DNA of 64,000 nt from Dugong dugon (lineage: Eukaryota; Chordata; Mammalia; Sirenia; Dugongidae), in the NCBI GenBank assembly GCA_030035585.1, contig CM057480.1:5511001-5575000 (forward strand), read 5' to 3'. Positions 41,512 through 52,240 of this stretch are shown piece by piece. The notes below the pieces were generated by a model. The model was not told the origin of the DNA, made no database searches, and was given only the letters and a program-made list of their open reading frames with translations. The position numbers were made by a program, and so were the translations under genes. How positions within the stretch are numbered: the first letter of the stretch is position 1; the number at the start of each line of letters is the position of its first letter.

Positions 41512-41751
41512 AACCAAACCTTTGGCTGTCCAATCAATTCTGACTCACAGTGACCCTATAAGACAGAGTAGAACTGCCCCATAGGGTTTCTAAGGCTGCA
41601 GTCTTCATGGAAGCAGACTGCTACATCTTTCTCCCATGGAGCCACTGGTAGGTTCAAACTACTGGCTTTTCATTTAACAGCGCCTGGTGGGTTCCAACTA
41701 CCTATCTCTTAATTAGCAGCCGAGCGCTTAACCACTGGACACCAAGGCTCC
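41512..41751 (-). mobile_element. AfroSINE, long form with internal head duplication
   Basis: Longer than usual (about 240 bp). The segment 'ctggtaggttcaaactactg' is followed by a second version 'ctggtgggttccaactacct', so the B-box-containing part is present twice. Spacer 'gcagtcttcatggaagcaga' marks the long form. Confidence 0.88.
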
Positions 41752-42277
41752 TTTTCAGAGCAGACCACTCTCCAGCAGTAAATATGATCCATGGAGGGTC
41801 AGAGAAATGTTCCCTTGTCTGTTCTTCCTTTATCATGGGTAAACTAATACAGAATGGAATATTTGGGGTAGATCCAGAAGAATAAATCTGACAGTTTTTC
41901 GTTTCCTGTCTCAGACAAGAACTGGAGAGTCAGGAAAATTCTCCCAGGAGAAGAAGGTTGTATAATTGTCTTTGAAATAGTGTAGCAGCCTCTCCAAGAC
42001 TTAACTGTTTAAAAGAACATCTCCAAAAGGCCTTGGCTGTACTGAGCTTCCCTGAGCATTCAATCTACAGCTCATCTGGAATATTACCCAGGGACCAGCG
42101 CCTTCAGCATGCCAACCACACCACACTGCCCTTTCCAGGAACTGGAGGACTAGCTTCTTATTGGTGACATGAGTCTTGGCTGAGGAATGAGAGAAAGTCT
42201 CTTTTCCCTACTCCCTTTCCCTCTCTGAGCATGTCTCTCTCCTGATGCCTGCAAGCTTTGCCAGCTTACCGTGAAAA
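41752..42277. other. Sequence without recognised feature
   Basis: About 0.5 kb with no recognised repeat or frame. Confidence 0.35.
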
Positions 42278-42426
42278 ACCAAAAACCCACTCCCACTGAG
42301 TCGTAGTTGGCCCTACAGGACAGAGTAGAACTGCCCCATAGGGTTTCCAAGGAGCAGCTGGTGGATTTGAACTGCCGACCTCCTGGTTAGCAGCCAAGCT
42401 CTTAAATCACTGCGCTGCCAGGGCTC
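42278..42426 (-). mobile_element. AfroSINE, short form
   Basis: Flanks accgtgaaaa / accatgagaa at 42268-42277 and 42427-42436. A 10-bp-scale deletion in the tail ('gagtcgtagttggccctaca'). Confidence 0.92.
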
Positions 42427-42739
42427 ACCATGAGAAGGACTTCATATATCCCATGTTAAAGAGGACAGGGAGAACCCCTACATTTTCTTCTCCAGTGAAA
42501 GCCCACAAGTCCTCATTTGCCTTCAATTCAATGACTACCCTCTTCAAAATGCATAGACACTAACTTAAAATCATATTTACAAGGATCATGTTCTCATTCC
42601 AAAAAAAATAAAGTAAGTGTGAAAATACAGAAGAAGAATGCTTCTTTGTGTCTCTGCTACCTAGCTTTCTCTCCACCCCTTTTATTTCCAGACATATACT
42701 GGGAAGCCACAGAAGCTTCCAATTCCACAAAGTCATGTA

Positions 42740-43030
42740 TTTTTTAAATGTCGGTCTTGAAAGGGCACCACTACCAATGGTTCAGTCGCGTTGCAGGGAT
42801 TTAATTATCTAAACGAAGTACACTCGAAGAAATGCGTGTTGGGCTTTTTTCCTTTCCACAACTCCACTTCAATTTGTATTTTTCCCTTCTAATTGAAATT
42901 AATTACCCTTGCCATTTTGTGTTACAAAACACCTGGATGGGGTGATTATTCTGGAAAGGTAATTATAAAATTAGAAGGCTAAACCACGATGCGGATTTCC
43001 TAAATCGCAGGTGGCGATGGTGCCAAATGC
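42740..43030. promoter_or_regulatory. Candidate conserved non-coding block with homeobox-type motifs (speculative)
   Basis: Repeat-free run with clustered TAAT/ATTA cores: 'tttaattatctaaacg' near 42801, 'ctaattgaaattaattaccc' near 42889, 'aggtaattataaaattagaa' near 42957, with intervening CpG-bearing pieces such as 'cacgatgcgg' and 'aaatcgcagg'. This resembles developmental enhancers bound by homeodomain factors. No direct evidence of conservation is available from one sequence. Confidence 0.35.
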
Positions 43031-43359
43031 TGACAAAAAAGAATGTTCACAAACGCAGTCTAAATTCTCTCACAAAAAAAAGCATCCACAGGCCTAGCAG
43101 TGCCCCATATCTGGGGGTTCCTGAAGTTTCCATTGTCAAAGACGGTTGGTGGATGCTGTGATGCACTGTCCAGATTCCCTGTTAGGACTGAAAAGTTTTT
43201 CCTCCAGCTGCTGGCAGTGCTCCACGGGGATTGCCTGGCTGAGGAGACCTGCCTTGCCCAAAGTCTCACCTGCTTCTCGGAGCAGCCTGCTCCATTGACT
43301 GGTCCACTTGGGGCCTTCTCGCTCCAATTTGGAACAAAAAGGGCCATCCCAGCTTCAGG
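43031..43359. other. Sequence without recognised feature
   Basis: Part of a 154-codon open frame (43100-43564) lies here, but frames overlap on both strands and its 3' half is LTR-like. Not called a gene. Confidence 0.4.
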
Positions 43360-43560
43360 GTTCCTTTGGGGTCATCCTGAGGACTTTGTTGAAACTGCAT
43401 CACAGCCCAACACTCCATTGCCCAATCCTGCCTCCTCCCCTTCCCTCTCACAGGTCTGGATCCCAAGAGCACTTCCTAATAGACTTCCTGCATGCTATCT
43501 GCAACTCACAGTCAACTTCCCAGGGAACCCAACCAACAACAGAGGGGAGATGGAGTTGAG
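43360..43560 (+). repeat. LTR-like fragment (ERVL group, tentative)
   Basis: 'catcacagcccaacactcca', 'ctctcacaggtctggatccc', 'aagagcacttcctaatagac', 'ttcccagggaacccaacc' recall the 3' part of an old mammalian LTR ending in a TAATAAACTTCCTGC-like polyadenylation region. Family name uncertain. Confidence 0.45.
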
Positions 43561-44705
43561 TTAAAGACTGATCTTGCATTCACTGAGTCTTAGACCTTTT
43601 GTCTCATGGTAAGAGTTTTTTTTAGACCCATTAGAACTAGCCCTGTGGCCTAAAGCCCAAGAAAAACCAGATGGCATCTCTGAGAGGTAGTTAGAAAAAG
43701 GGAAGGTAATTGGCAACATGTATCAACAGCCTCAAAAATGTTCATATTCTTTGACCCAATAAATTACATTTTATTTGTTAATATCCCTTTTCAGTCTCAC
43801 AATTATTGGAGGTGGCTTTAAAAAGTGCTTATGATTCAACAAATCAGACTACATAAATAAGTCATGTGTGGTAAAATAAACCCAAAGTAAGAGCTAAGGT
43901 GAGTCCAAAAAAGTGGCCATATGGTCAGGACAGATTAAGGCCTTTAGAAGCCCCCATCCCCATGTAGGAAATTAATAAAAGAAAAAACAATACTAAATCA
44001 AACACAAAACACACATCTGCACCAAAATTAATATAGCTTTTTTTCCCAGATTTCCTGGTAGTAAAATTCTCCATGGGTGTATTTATAAGCAATAAATGAC
44101 TTTGGCACTACTGTTGGGTAATCCAGCCTGCTGAGGCTTTACACCATTACCAAGGATGGGTTGACAATCTGGCCTTAGGAAAAAGCTATGGTTATAACTA
44201 TATGTATAACCCATAAAAACAAGATGGTGGCTCAGAAGAAATGAAGCTGCTCCTGGGACAGTGGCCTGAGAAGAGGCTCATAAAGGCACCATATGAGGTG
44301 CAGTAGGAGAGCTACAGAGGGCCTGGAAACACATCTGTTCTACCCATTCCTGCAGCATCCCCACTCTCACCCCCTGGAGACTGAGAGCAACATTCCATCA
44401 CACAATTCAGAAAAAGTCATTTGGCAAGGGCCCAGATCAAGTTAGCCAAAGTTCTGGTGGTCCAGCTAGACCCATGGATAAAATGGAGACACCCTAAAGG
44501 AATGGAAAGCCTTCGTATTCTTCAAGCAATCCTCTGTCAAGGTTATCTTCCATACCAGATCTTTGACAAGAGTTAAGCAGCAGAATTCCCAGTAACATTC
44601 TCTGCCACATAGTTGGAGGCAGCTCCGTTTAGGCAGAGCTGTGTAAACTGACAATCAGTTGACACCCAAAAGGGCTGGAGATTCCAAGGAGTGGAGCTGT
44701 GCAGA
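43561..44705. other. Sequence without recognised feature
   Basis: About 1.1 kb, AT-moderate, no element or gene recognised. Confidence 0.4.
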
Positions 44706-44903
44706 AGCAGCCCCAGTGGCCAATGATTAAAGCACTCGGCTGTTAACTGAAAGGCCGGTGGTTCAAACCCACCAGCCCCTCCGTGGGAGAAGGATGAAGC
44801 AGTCTGCCTCTGTAAAGATTACGGCCTTGGAAATCCTATGGGGCAGTTCTACTGTCCTATAGGGTGGCTATGGGTCAGAATTGACTTGAGGGCAAAGGGT
44901 TTT
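44706..44903 (+). mobile_element. AfroSINE, long form
   Basis: Diverged first bases ('agcagccccagtggccaatg'); clear B box 'ggtggttcaaacccaccag' and spacer 'cagtctgcctctgtaaagat'. Confidence 0.9.
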
Positions 44904-45135
44904 GGAGCAGTACAGCAAAGGCAGGATCCCCTCTGCTTTGCCCTGGTGAAGCAAGCATCTGCAAGCAGGCTCAAGTTTCTCCTTGGAAGGAATTTGTCCA
45001 GCACAAGGATAAATGGGTAACATATGCCACATGGATTTTTAACCTAAAAAATTTTTTTGCTGAAAGCAGCCATTACAAACTGTTAACTACAGACTTTTTT
45101 TTTTTTTTAATTTAACCCTCAGTAAAGCACCCATG

Positions 45136-45267
45136 ACTCCGTAGGAAAAAGATCTGGCGATCTGCTTCCGTAAAGATTATAGCCAAGAAAACCCTATAGG
45201 GCAGTTCTACAGTGTCGCATGCGGTCACTATGAGTCAGAATTGACTCGTTTGGTACCTAACAACAAC
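45136..45267 (+). mobile_element. AfroSINE, 5'-truncated, with perfect target duplication
   Basis: 132 bp comprising only spacer and tail ('gatctggcgatctgcttccg' ... 'tggtacctaacaacaaca'). AAAGCACCCATG occurs perfectly at 45124-45135 and 45268-45279. A truncated head with intact duplications is the mark of incomplete target-primed reverse transcription. Confidence 0.95.
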
Positions 45268-45376
45268 AAAGCACCCATGGCCCATAGAATATCTAATTTT
45301 TACCTCTAGGAATACAGCCTTTAAAAAATCATCCCAAATGTCAGAAAATGATGGGCAAAAGGATGTTCACTATAAA

Positions 45377-45555
45377 ACCCAAACCTGTTGCTGTTGAGTT
45401 GATTCTGACTCATAATTACCCTACAGGGTTTCCTAGGCTGTAATCTTTACAGAAGCAGACTGCCACATCTTTCTCCTGTGGAGTGGCTGGTGAGTTCGAA
45501 CCACTGACCTTTGGGTTAGCAGCCGAGTGCTTTAACACTGTGCCACCAGGGCTCC
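45377..45555 (-). mobile_element. AfroSINE, long form
   Basis: Tail shortened ('gactcataattaccctacag'), spacer 'gtaatctttacagaagcaga' and head complete to 'gtgccaccagggctcc'. Confidence 0.92.
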
Positions 45556-46390
45556 AGTCATCAAGAATAGTCAATAACAAATATTAATGACTAATTACAT
45601 TATAGTGTTTCATAAAAAGGTAAGATAAAAGTTGTATTTACTACAGGGTTATAACTGTAGTTTAAAAACTACTAAAAACTCATGTACAGAAAGATAATTG
45701 GAAGGATATATATATAAATGATAACAATGTCTAGTAATATTGTGGTATTACTGTATTGTAATTGTATTACTGATGTTTTTACACCTTTTCTCTATTTTTA
45801 AAAATGTTTTATATTGTCTATCTTTAATTTTTATTATAAAACTATTTACATAATAAATTTGAAAAGAAAACTAGATGTGGAGAATATTGAAGGGGCCTGA
45901 CAGATTCACCGAATTTCCAAAATGGCAACCAACTGAAGCACAGAAGAGAGTACACGAGTAGGATCTGCTGGTTTTAAAGGCTAGCCCTGACCTGACCCAC
46001 AGACAACCACTACAATGAATGAACCCACGCACAAGTGTGATCTGACATACTGACCAAGTAAAGAAACCCTCCTTTTCAACGAGACTAGCTCAGGGTTTCA
46101 CTGAAGATCAGCCAACACCTGAGTCTCATTTCATTTCCTACCTCAATCTCTGAATTCAACCCCCTGCTAACTTTCAGTCTCACCAGAGCCACGGTCTTCA
46201 GAATAAAAAAAAAAATGCGGGAACTGTAGAAGAAAAAGAATAATAAATGAAAAGGGCAAGTCTCACCTTCCCTGTGTGAAATCTCATGGCAATTTCTGGA
46301 ATGGAAATGGTAATGCCTTCTCATTTCCCCCTGGAGAGCCTGAAACAGGGAAAGAGTCCTTGTCCCTACAAAAAAGTAACTGCCTCCTGG
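45556..46390. other. Sequence without recognised feature
   Basis: First 300 bp are very AT-rich, the rest of ordinary composition. Nothing called. Confidence 0.4.
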
Positions 46391-46394
46391 CTAT

Positions 46395-46776
46395 GGAGAT
46401 ATATTTGATGCCTTTGAGTTATGGTATTGGAGAAGAATATTGAATATACCACCGACTGCCAGAAGAACAAACAAATCTGTCTTGGAAGAAGTACAATTTA
46501 GAAGCAAAGGTGGCAAGATTACGTCTCACATACTTTGGACATGTTATCAGGAGGGACCAGTCCCTGGAGAAGGACATCATGCTTGGTAAGTAGAGGGTCA
46601 GCAAAGAAGAGGAAGACCCTCAACGAGACAGACTGACGCAGTGGCTGCAACAATGGGCTCAAGCATAACAACAATTGTGAGGATGGTGCGGGACAGGGCA
46701 GTGTTTCATTCTGTTGTGCACAGGGTTGCTAGGAGTTGGAACCAACTTGGCGGCACCTAATAACAACAACAACATG
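46395..46776 (+). pseudogene. RTE-type LINE 3' end (C-terminus of reverse transcriptase ORF), copy 2
   Basis: Same C-terminal ORF text as 4352-4735: 'NIPPTARRTNKSVLEEVQ', 'YFGHVIRRDQSLEKDIMLG', 'QRRQTDAVAATMGSSI', 'RSWNQLGGT' before a CAA repeat tail. Lacks about 10 codons present in copy 1 after the EEVQ block and has a frameshift near 46588. Both copies start at nearly the same point, typical of 5' truncation of the family. Confidence 0.85.
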
Positions 46777-47270
46777 GGTCTGATTGTTGTGAAATTGAAG
46801 CTGTTCTGAACAATCAGGACTTCTGATTGTCAGGAAAAGACCTTCCTTGTGGTCAGGATGCTTCCACCCAACAAGTACAGTGGCTGCATTTTTCAAAACT
46901 CTCTAGACCATAAACGGACAAAATGTTTTCTTAAATTACTTCTAGGTGTGAGACAATGAGTAAAGTCTAGATATCAAAATGATAAAACTTCTAAAATACC
47001 TTATTGGTTTGGGTGGATGATGAAACAGAGTATTTGTAACTAGAGCTGTTTAAGGAAACCCGAGCTAAGCAGCTGTCACAGTTGCAGTTCTAGTTCCAGT
47101 GCTGTGTGCTGTGAAGGGAGTAAGGGATTCAGAAGACTCTGGAGACTGCTCTCTAGGGCTGAGGTCTCTGAGGCAATACGTAGGTTATGAACAGTTTTTG
47201 TCCCACAGGGCCCCATCCAGTCTCCTACGAATGTGCCATCTCAAAATATCCTCTTCTAACCACTGTCTAG
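46777..47270. other. Sequence without recognised feature
   Basis: About 0.5 kb, nothing recognised. Confidence 0.35.
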
Positions 47271-47466
47271 GGAGCCCTGGTGGTGCAGGTTAAAGCACTC
47301 AGCTGCTAACAGAAAGGTTGGCAGTCCGAACCCATCAGCCACTCTGCGGGAGGAAGATGTGACAGTCTACTTCTGTAACAGCCTTGGAAACCCTATGGGG
47401 CAGTTCTATTGTGTCCTACAGGGCTGCTATGAGTCGCAATCGACTCAGTGGCAGTGGGTTTGGTTT
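47271..47466 (+). mobile_element. AfroSINE, long form
   Basis: ggagccctggtggtgcaggt start with one missing base pair in the A box region, spacer 'gatgtgacagtctacttctg', tail 'gactcagtggcagtgggttt'. Confidence 0.92.
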
Positions 47467-47559
47467 GCTTTTGGAAGTATTGCCGGAGAAGCCAGCACTG
47501 GCATTTATTCCTTTGGTTGAAGAGCTGGATCTTTATCGTGATGTAAATCGCATGGATGC

Positions 47560-47737
47560 TGTCATCATGTCATCGGGTCAACTCCAACTCATAGTGACCC
47601 CATGTGACAGAGCAAAACTGCCCCATAGGGTTTCCTGGGTTTTAATGTTTCTGGGAGAAGATCCACAGGTCTTTCTCCCATGGAGTCCCTGGGTGGATTT
47701 GAACTGCCGACTTTTCAGACAGCAGCCCAGCGCTGTA
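47560..47737 (-). mobile_element. AfroSINE, variant
   Basis: Tail 'catcgggtcaactccaactc', middle 'ttttaatgtttctgggagaa', head side 'gtccctgggtggatttgaac'. More diverged than neighbours. Ends are approximate. Confidence 0.82.
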
Positions 47738-48189
47738 CATTTCAGAAGTTTCCTGATTCAAGCTCTGTGAGAGGAAAAGAGGAGATGGACGAGGACGCTG
47801 ATTGCTGAGAGGGTTGTGGAGAGAGACTCATCAAGGAGACCCAAAGGGTCCCATGGTAGGAAGGCCCCAGCACTGGGCTGAACCTCACCCACCGTGCTGC
47901 CAGGGTGCAGCTCTCTCCACCTCCCCACTGCTAGCAAGGAAAGGATTTCCAGGCCTGCACCCGTCTCCTGGAAGACTCCATGCTGCCTCTTTCAACCTGA
48001 AGAATATCTACCTCTGAGGAAAAGTAAAAAGAGGGTAACCAGGAAAATCTCAAGACACTGATTCTGGATGGGGTCAGAAAAGGTGATGAGACAGGTCCTT
48101 AGGATAGGCCTGGGTATCACTCGTGGTGGAGCAATAGTCTCTCCTGAGTCCCATGATCCCAGGCCTGCATTTCCTCAGTCAAGTCTCGG
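47738..48189. other. Sequence without recognised feature
   Basis: GC-richer spacer with no element or exon recognised. Confidence 0.35.
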
Positions 48190-48470
48190 GACACTTATAA
48201 ACTAAGCCGTGAGCTCTGTGAAAGGAGGCACCATGCCTATATACTCACTGCTGTATCATCAGCACAGCGCTCAGTATCTAAATAAAAAACCCATTACTGT
48301 TGAGTTGATTCCAACCCATAGTGACCCTATAGGGCAGAGTAGAACTGCTCCATAGGGTTTCCAAGGAGCAGCTGGTGGATTCGAACTGCTGACCTTCTGG
48401 TTAGCAGTTGAGCTCTTAACTACCGTGCCACCAGGGCTCCAACAGCTTGCTGGATGAAAAACTAAATGCT
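48190..48470 (+). repeat. LINE-2 3' terminus split by a SINE
   Basis: 'gtgagctctgtgaaaggagg', 'cactgctgtatcatcagcac', 'agcgctcagtatc' before the SINE and 'gcttgctggatgaaaaacta' after it match the L2 3' end. Confidence 0.7.
48282..48440 (-). mobile_element. AfroSINE, short form, in L2 tail
   Basis: Well preserved: 'actgttgagttgattccaac' to 'gtgccaccagggctcc'. No clear duplication because the L2 tail is A-rich. Confidence 0.93.
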
Positions 48471-48530
48471 CTTGGTCTTCGGGGTTGATTATGGCTTCCC
48501 TGCGGCTACCTGCACATCCTCCGGAAGCTT

Positions 48531-48722
48531 TTTGTTGTTGTCAGGTGCCATGGAGTCAATTTCGAGGCTCATAGCAACCCCATGTGATGGAGTAGACCTG
48601 TTCCGTAGGATTTTCTTGCCTGTAATCTTTACAGGAGGCAGATCATCAGGTCTTTTCTCCTGGGGAGACACTGGGTGGGTTTGAAGAGCTGAGCACTTGA
48701 CCGCTGTGCCACAAAGGCTTCC
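48531..48722 (-). mobile_element. AfroSINE, long form with RTE-like tail
   Basis: Left end 'tttgttgttgtcaggtgcca' is the reverse complement of tggcacctgacaacaacaaa, nearly identical to the RTE 3' end. Spacer 'gtaatctttacaggaggcag' present. Confidence 0.9.
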
Positions 48723-49447
48723 TCAGAAGCTGCTAGTGCTGGAGAAAATAGATGGTCTTTGTAGAACACCAATCCACTGTTTTCCCCCGAGGAGAAACCA
48801 AGTCTTCGTATCTTGATCACAGAAACTCAGCCACTGTGATGGGGAGTGACAGCACAGACCGTGTCCCTAGCCTTGGCTACAGAACACAGCTCTTTCACTC
48901 CATACCACTATGCCACAGACTTGCAGAGGACAGAAGGCGGGTAGGGGGTGGAGGGTGACCTCAGCAATGCCCCCAGGGTCCCAGTCTCCTCCTCTCTAAG
49001 CATCATCTCTGCAGCCATCAGTCAACACCGTTCCTATGCTCAGAAAAGTTTACTTGACAAAACTGTGACTTATTTCCTCTGTTCTCCCCATTTTCTATAA
49101 TAAGCTTGTACTGGTTTTATAATGGGAAAAGCCCACTGTTTAAAATAAATTAAAGTTTTCTAAGGTGAAAGAAAAACTCTGCTCACTGCTCATGGCTGTG
49201 AATCCAAGGAGTTTATTTTGGCATCGTTAACACCTACTTCCAAGTTCCAGATGGCCGTGTATAAGTAGCTGCATTCTACTTCTTTAAAGGAGCATACGCA
49301 GTTTCACTCTGCTCTTCAAATAGGAATATAAACTAGTCAGTTTTAGGAAAAGAAAAAAATAATAAAGGAACCTGCTCAGGATCCATGGAACTAACCCTGT
49401 TTTTCCCCCATGTTTCAACCCTGGGACATGAAAATCATCTTTTTAAG
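48723..49447. other. Sequence without recognised feature
   Basis: About 0.7 kb without recognised element. Short frames only. Confidence 0.4.
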
Positions 49448-49460
49448 AATTGGCCACTGA

Positions 49461-49996
49461 CTGAGACCAGAAGAACTAGATGGTGCCCGGCTACCACCAA
49501 TGACCGCCCTGACAGGGAACACAACAGAGAGACCCTGATGGGGCAGGAGAAGTGGGGTACAAAACTCAATTTCTAGTAAAAAGACCAGACTTAATGGTTT
49601 GATTGAGACTGGAGGGACCCCAGAAGACATGGCCCCTGGACTCTCTGTTAGCCCAAAACTAAAACCATTCCCAAGGCCAACTCTTCAGACAATGATTAGA
49701 CTGGACTATGGGACATTAAGTGATACTCGTGAGGAGTGTGCTTCTTAGCTTAAGTAGATACATGAGACTAAATGTGCAGCTGTTGTCCGGAGGTGAGATG
49801 AGAAGACAGAGAGGGTCAGGAGCTGGTTGAATGGACATGGGAAATCAGGAGTAGAAGGAGGAGTGTGCTGTCACAATACAGACAGAGCAATTAGGGTCAT
49901 GTAACAATGTATGTATAAATTTTTGTATGAGAGACTAACTTGAATTGTAAACTTTCACTTAGAGCACAATAAAAAAATTCAAAATAAAAAACCCAA
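49461..49996 (+). mobile_element. L1 3' UTR, 5'-truncated insertion
   Basis: 536 bp matching the young L1 3' UTR loosely ('agaactagatggtgcccggc', 'agcacaataaaaaaattc'). 13-bp duplication AATTGGCCACTGA / AATTGGCCATTGA at 49448-49460 and 49997-50009. Middle differs from the full-length element, so it is a different subfamily. Confidence 0.9.
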
Positions 49997-50274
49997 AATT
50001 GGCCATTGATTCTTTAATCTCCCTCAGACGTCCCCTCAGAGCCGCCCTGGTCAATCTGTGCGATGTGCAGCGTTTGCTCTCACTGCTTTCTTTCTGTACT
50101 TATCTGCCTCTTACGGGGCCCCTGGCACTTTTACATCTGCTCAGGGCCTCCAAAACTCTTAATGTGGCCTTGCCTTCGTATCACCCTTGTTGGGTGTCAC
50201 CCACTGCTCTTAAATGTACAGTTGATGCTGATGTCCCCAACCACCGACACCAAAACCTTAAAAACTTCCCTCTC

Positions 50275-50747
50275 TCCCCGTAAAACCAAATAAGACTAAG
50301 TACAGGAGTCCAGTGACAAGGGCCAGAAAGCAGAAGGAGACAAGGAAGCTGGTGATAGGGAACCCTAGGTTGAGTAAGGCTATTGTTGATGAGTTGTGAG
50401 ATTGTTAACCATTGTCATAGGGCAACATTTGTAGTAACTGTTAAATGTCAAACTATTTTGTTCTGTAAGCCTTCATCTTAAGTGAGAATAACAGCACAGT
50501 TGGAAGAGCGTAGTCAATGTCACTGAACTGTGCATGTACAAATTTTTGAAATGGTGTATCTTTGGCTATGTGTATTTTCAACAACAACAAAAAAAAAGAG
50601 GTTGAGAAGTTAGAGGGTTGATATGTTGTGGGGTTGTTAACCAATGTCATAAAACAACATGTGTACTTCTGTTTCATGAGAAACTATTTGTTCTGTAAGC
50701 CTTCACCTGAAGTACAATAAAAATAAAATAAAATAAAATAAAAAATA
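50275..50747 (+). mobile_element. L1 3' end, 5'-truncated insertion, close to the full-length copy
   Basis: 473 bp collinear with 34970-35430 (e.g. 'ggagtccagtgacaagggcc', 'ggaagagcgtagtcaatgtc'). 15-bp perfect duplication AAAAACTTCCCTCTC at 50260-50274 and 50748-50762. The tail is an (AAAAT)n run, not plain poly(A). Confidence 0.95.
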
Positions 50748-50762
50748 AAAAACTTCCCTCTC

Positions 50763-51350
50763 CAGCCCTCCAGTCCCCTCCCAGCTTAAGCTCTGTCCTT
50801 AGCCTAGCTTTGGAGGCTGTGTTTATTCACCTGAAATCAGATGTGAACCATTCTTTCTCCCTCTCAACGTTCCTCCACCATGCCTTCTCCCTCTCAACGT
50901 CCCTCCTCTTACACTCTGGTTGTTTTCCTTTGCATGTAAATCTTCAATAAATAGCTCGCCTAGAATAAATTTGGCCTTTAAAATACACACATCCCCCCTC
51001 ACCAACTCTTTCTCTCTGTCTCGACCTCACCCGCTCTTCCTCCTCCAAACACCTTTCTCTCCTTCTTGGCCTTCAAACATCCATGCCACCCCCACATCTG
51101 AGCCTTCCCATTGGGAAAATAATCTTCTCAATGACCCTGCTCCCCATCCCACCCAAGCCCTGCCCACCTACAGCTACTCTCCAATTTCTTTCCTTTGTTT
51201 CTACTTTTGAACTCCTCAAGCCTGGGGAAGCGTTTCTGGAGTCACCAGCCACTCGCGCTCCACCATCACCATGACAACAAGGCTCCCACCTCATTAAGAT
51301 CACCAACGGCCTCTTGGCCATTGAATCCCAGTACATTTACTCAGTGTCTA
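50763..51350 (+). repeat. LINE-2 fragment, upstream ORF2 region
   Basis: 'ccactcgcgctccaccatca', 'attaagatcaccaacggcct' and 'cttggccattgaatcccag' follow the L2 stretch 'gtcaaggtcaccaatgacct...gccaaatccaa' that precedes the text seen at the window start. Weak before 50950. Confidence 0.5.
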
Positions 51351-51403
51351 ATCTCTCTCTCTGATAATTCTGATATTTTCTGTAATCATGACAACCAAAA
51401 AAA

Positions 51404-51787
51404 AACCCCAAACTAGTTGCTGTCAAGTCAATTCTAACTCATGGCAACTCCATGTGTATCAGAGTAGAACTGCTCCATAGGGTTTTCAATGGCTATGATA
51501 TTTCCGGAGGCTGGGTTGCGTAGTGGTTAAGAACTTGGCTGCTAACCAAAAGGCTGACAGTTTGAATCCACCAGCTGCTCCTTGGAAACTCTATGGGGTA
51601 GTTCTGCTCTGTCCTATATAGGGTTGCTATGAGTCAGAGTCAACTCGATGGCAACAGGCTTTGGTTTTTGGTGATCTTTCTAAAGTAGATCATCAGACCT
51701 TTCTTCTGAGTCACGTCTGGGTGGATTCAAACCACCAACTATTCAGTTAGCAGCTGAGCGCTTAGCCATTTGTGCCACCCAGGGACT
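51404..51787 (-). mobile_element. AfroSINE, second subtype, split by another AfroSINE
   Basis: Tail part 51404-51504 ('gctgtcaagtcaattctaac') and head part 51672-51787 ('gtagatcatcagacctttct' to 'gtgccacccagggactc') belong to one minus-strand copy. The plus-strand SINE at 51505-51671 lies between them. Confidence 0.92.
51505..51671 (+). mobile_element. AfroSINE, short form, inserted into an AfroSINE
   Basis: Flanked by TGATATTTC (51496-51504) and TGATCTTTC (51672-51680), the duplication of the older SINE's own sequence. Good A and B boxes and a TATATAGGG expansion in the tail. Confidence 0.94.
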
Positions 51788-51905
51788 CATAATGACAACA
51801 GCTACCACTTACTGACCTTTTACAATGTCCCAAGCACTATGCTAAGCCCTTCATGTTCACTACCTCATTTAATCTTCAAAAACCCAATGAAATAGCAGTT
51901 AGAGG
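51788..51905 (-). repeat. MIR SINE, partial
   Basis: 'aatgacaacagctaccactt', 'caagcactatgctaagccct', 'cactacctcatttaatcttc': the 3' half of MIR in reverse. Confidence 0.85.
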
Positions 51906-52240
51906 ACCACAATTTCTTAGCCACTCCACTGAGAAGTGGGGTCTGTCTCTTCCCCTTGAATCTGGGTTGGAATAGGAGTCTGGATAACCGCTCTGACCAA
52001 CAGAGTATAGAAAAAGTGCAGCCACATCAGCTTCCAAGCCTTGACCTGAGATGACAGGCAGCCTCCACTTTCTGTCCCCTGCAACACAGAGCTGTTGTGA
52101 TAGAGAGAACATGTGGAGAGACCACACAGAGGGGCCCTGAGACTTCATGCAGTCTCCAGTCTCCAGCCCTTCAACTCAGTCCAGGTGAGGTCCCAGCCTC
52201 GCAGAGCAGCAACAAGCTGTCTTCACTGGGCCCTGCACCA
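51906..52240. other. Sequence without recognised feature
   Basis: A 90-codon minus-strand frame (51876-52148) has no recognised domain. Confidence 0.35.

Noticed and set aside
43100-43564. 154-codon plus-strand frame as a host gene
   Set aside because: Its second half coincides with LTR-like sequence and several antisense frames overlap it.
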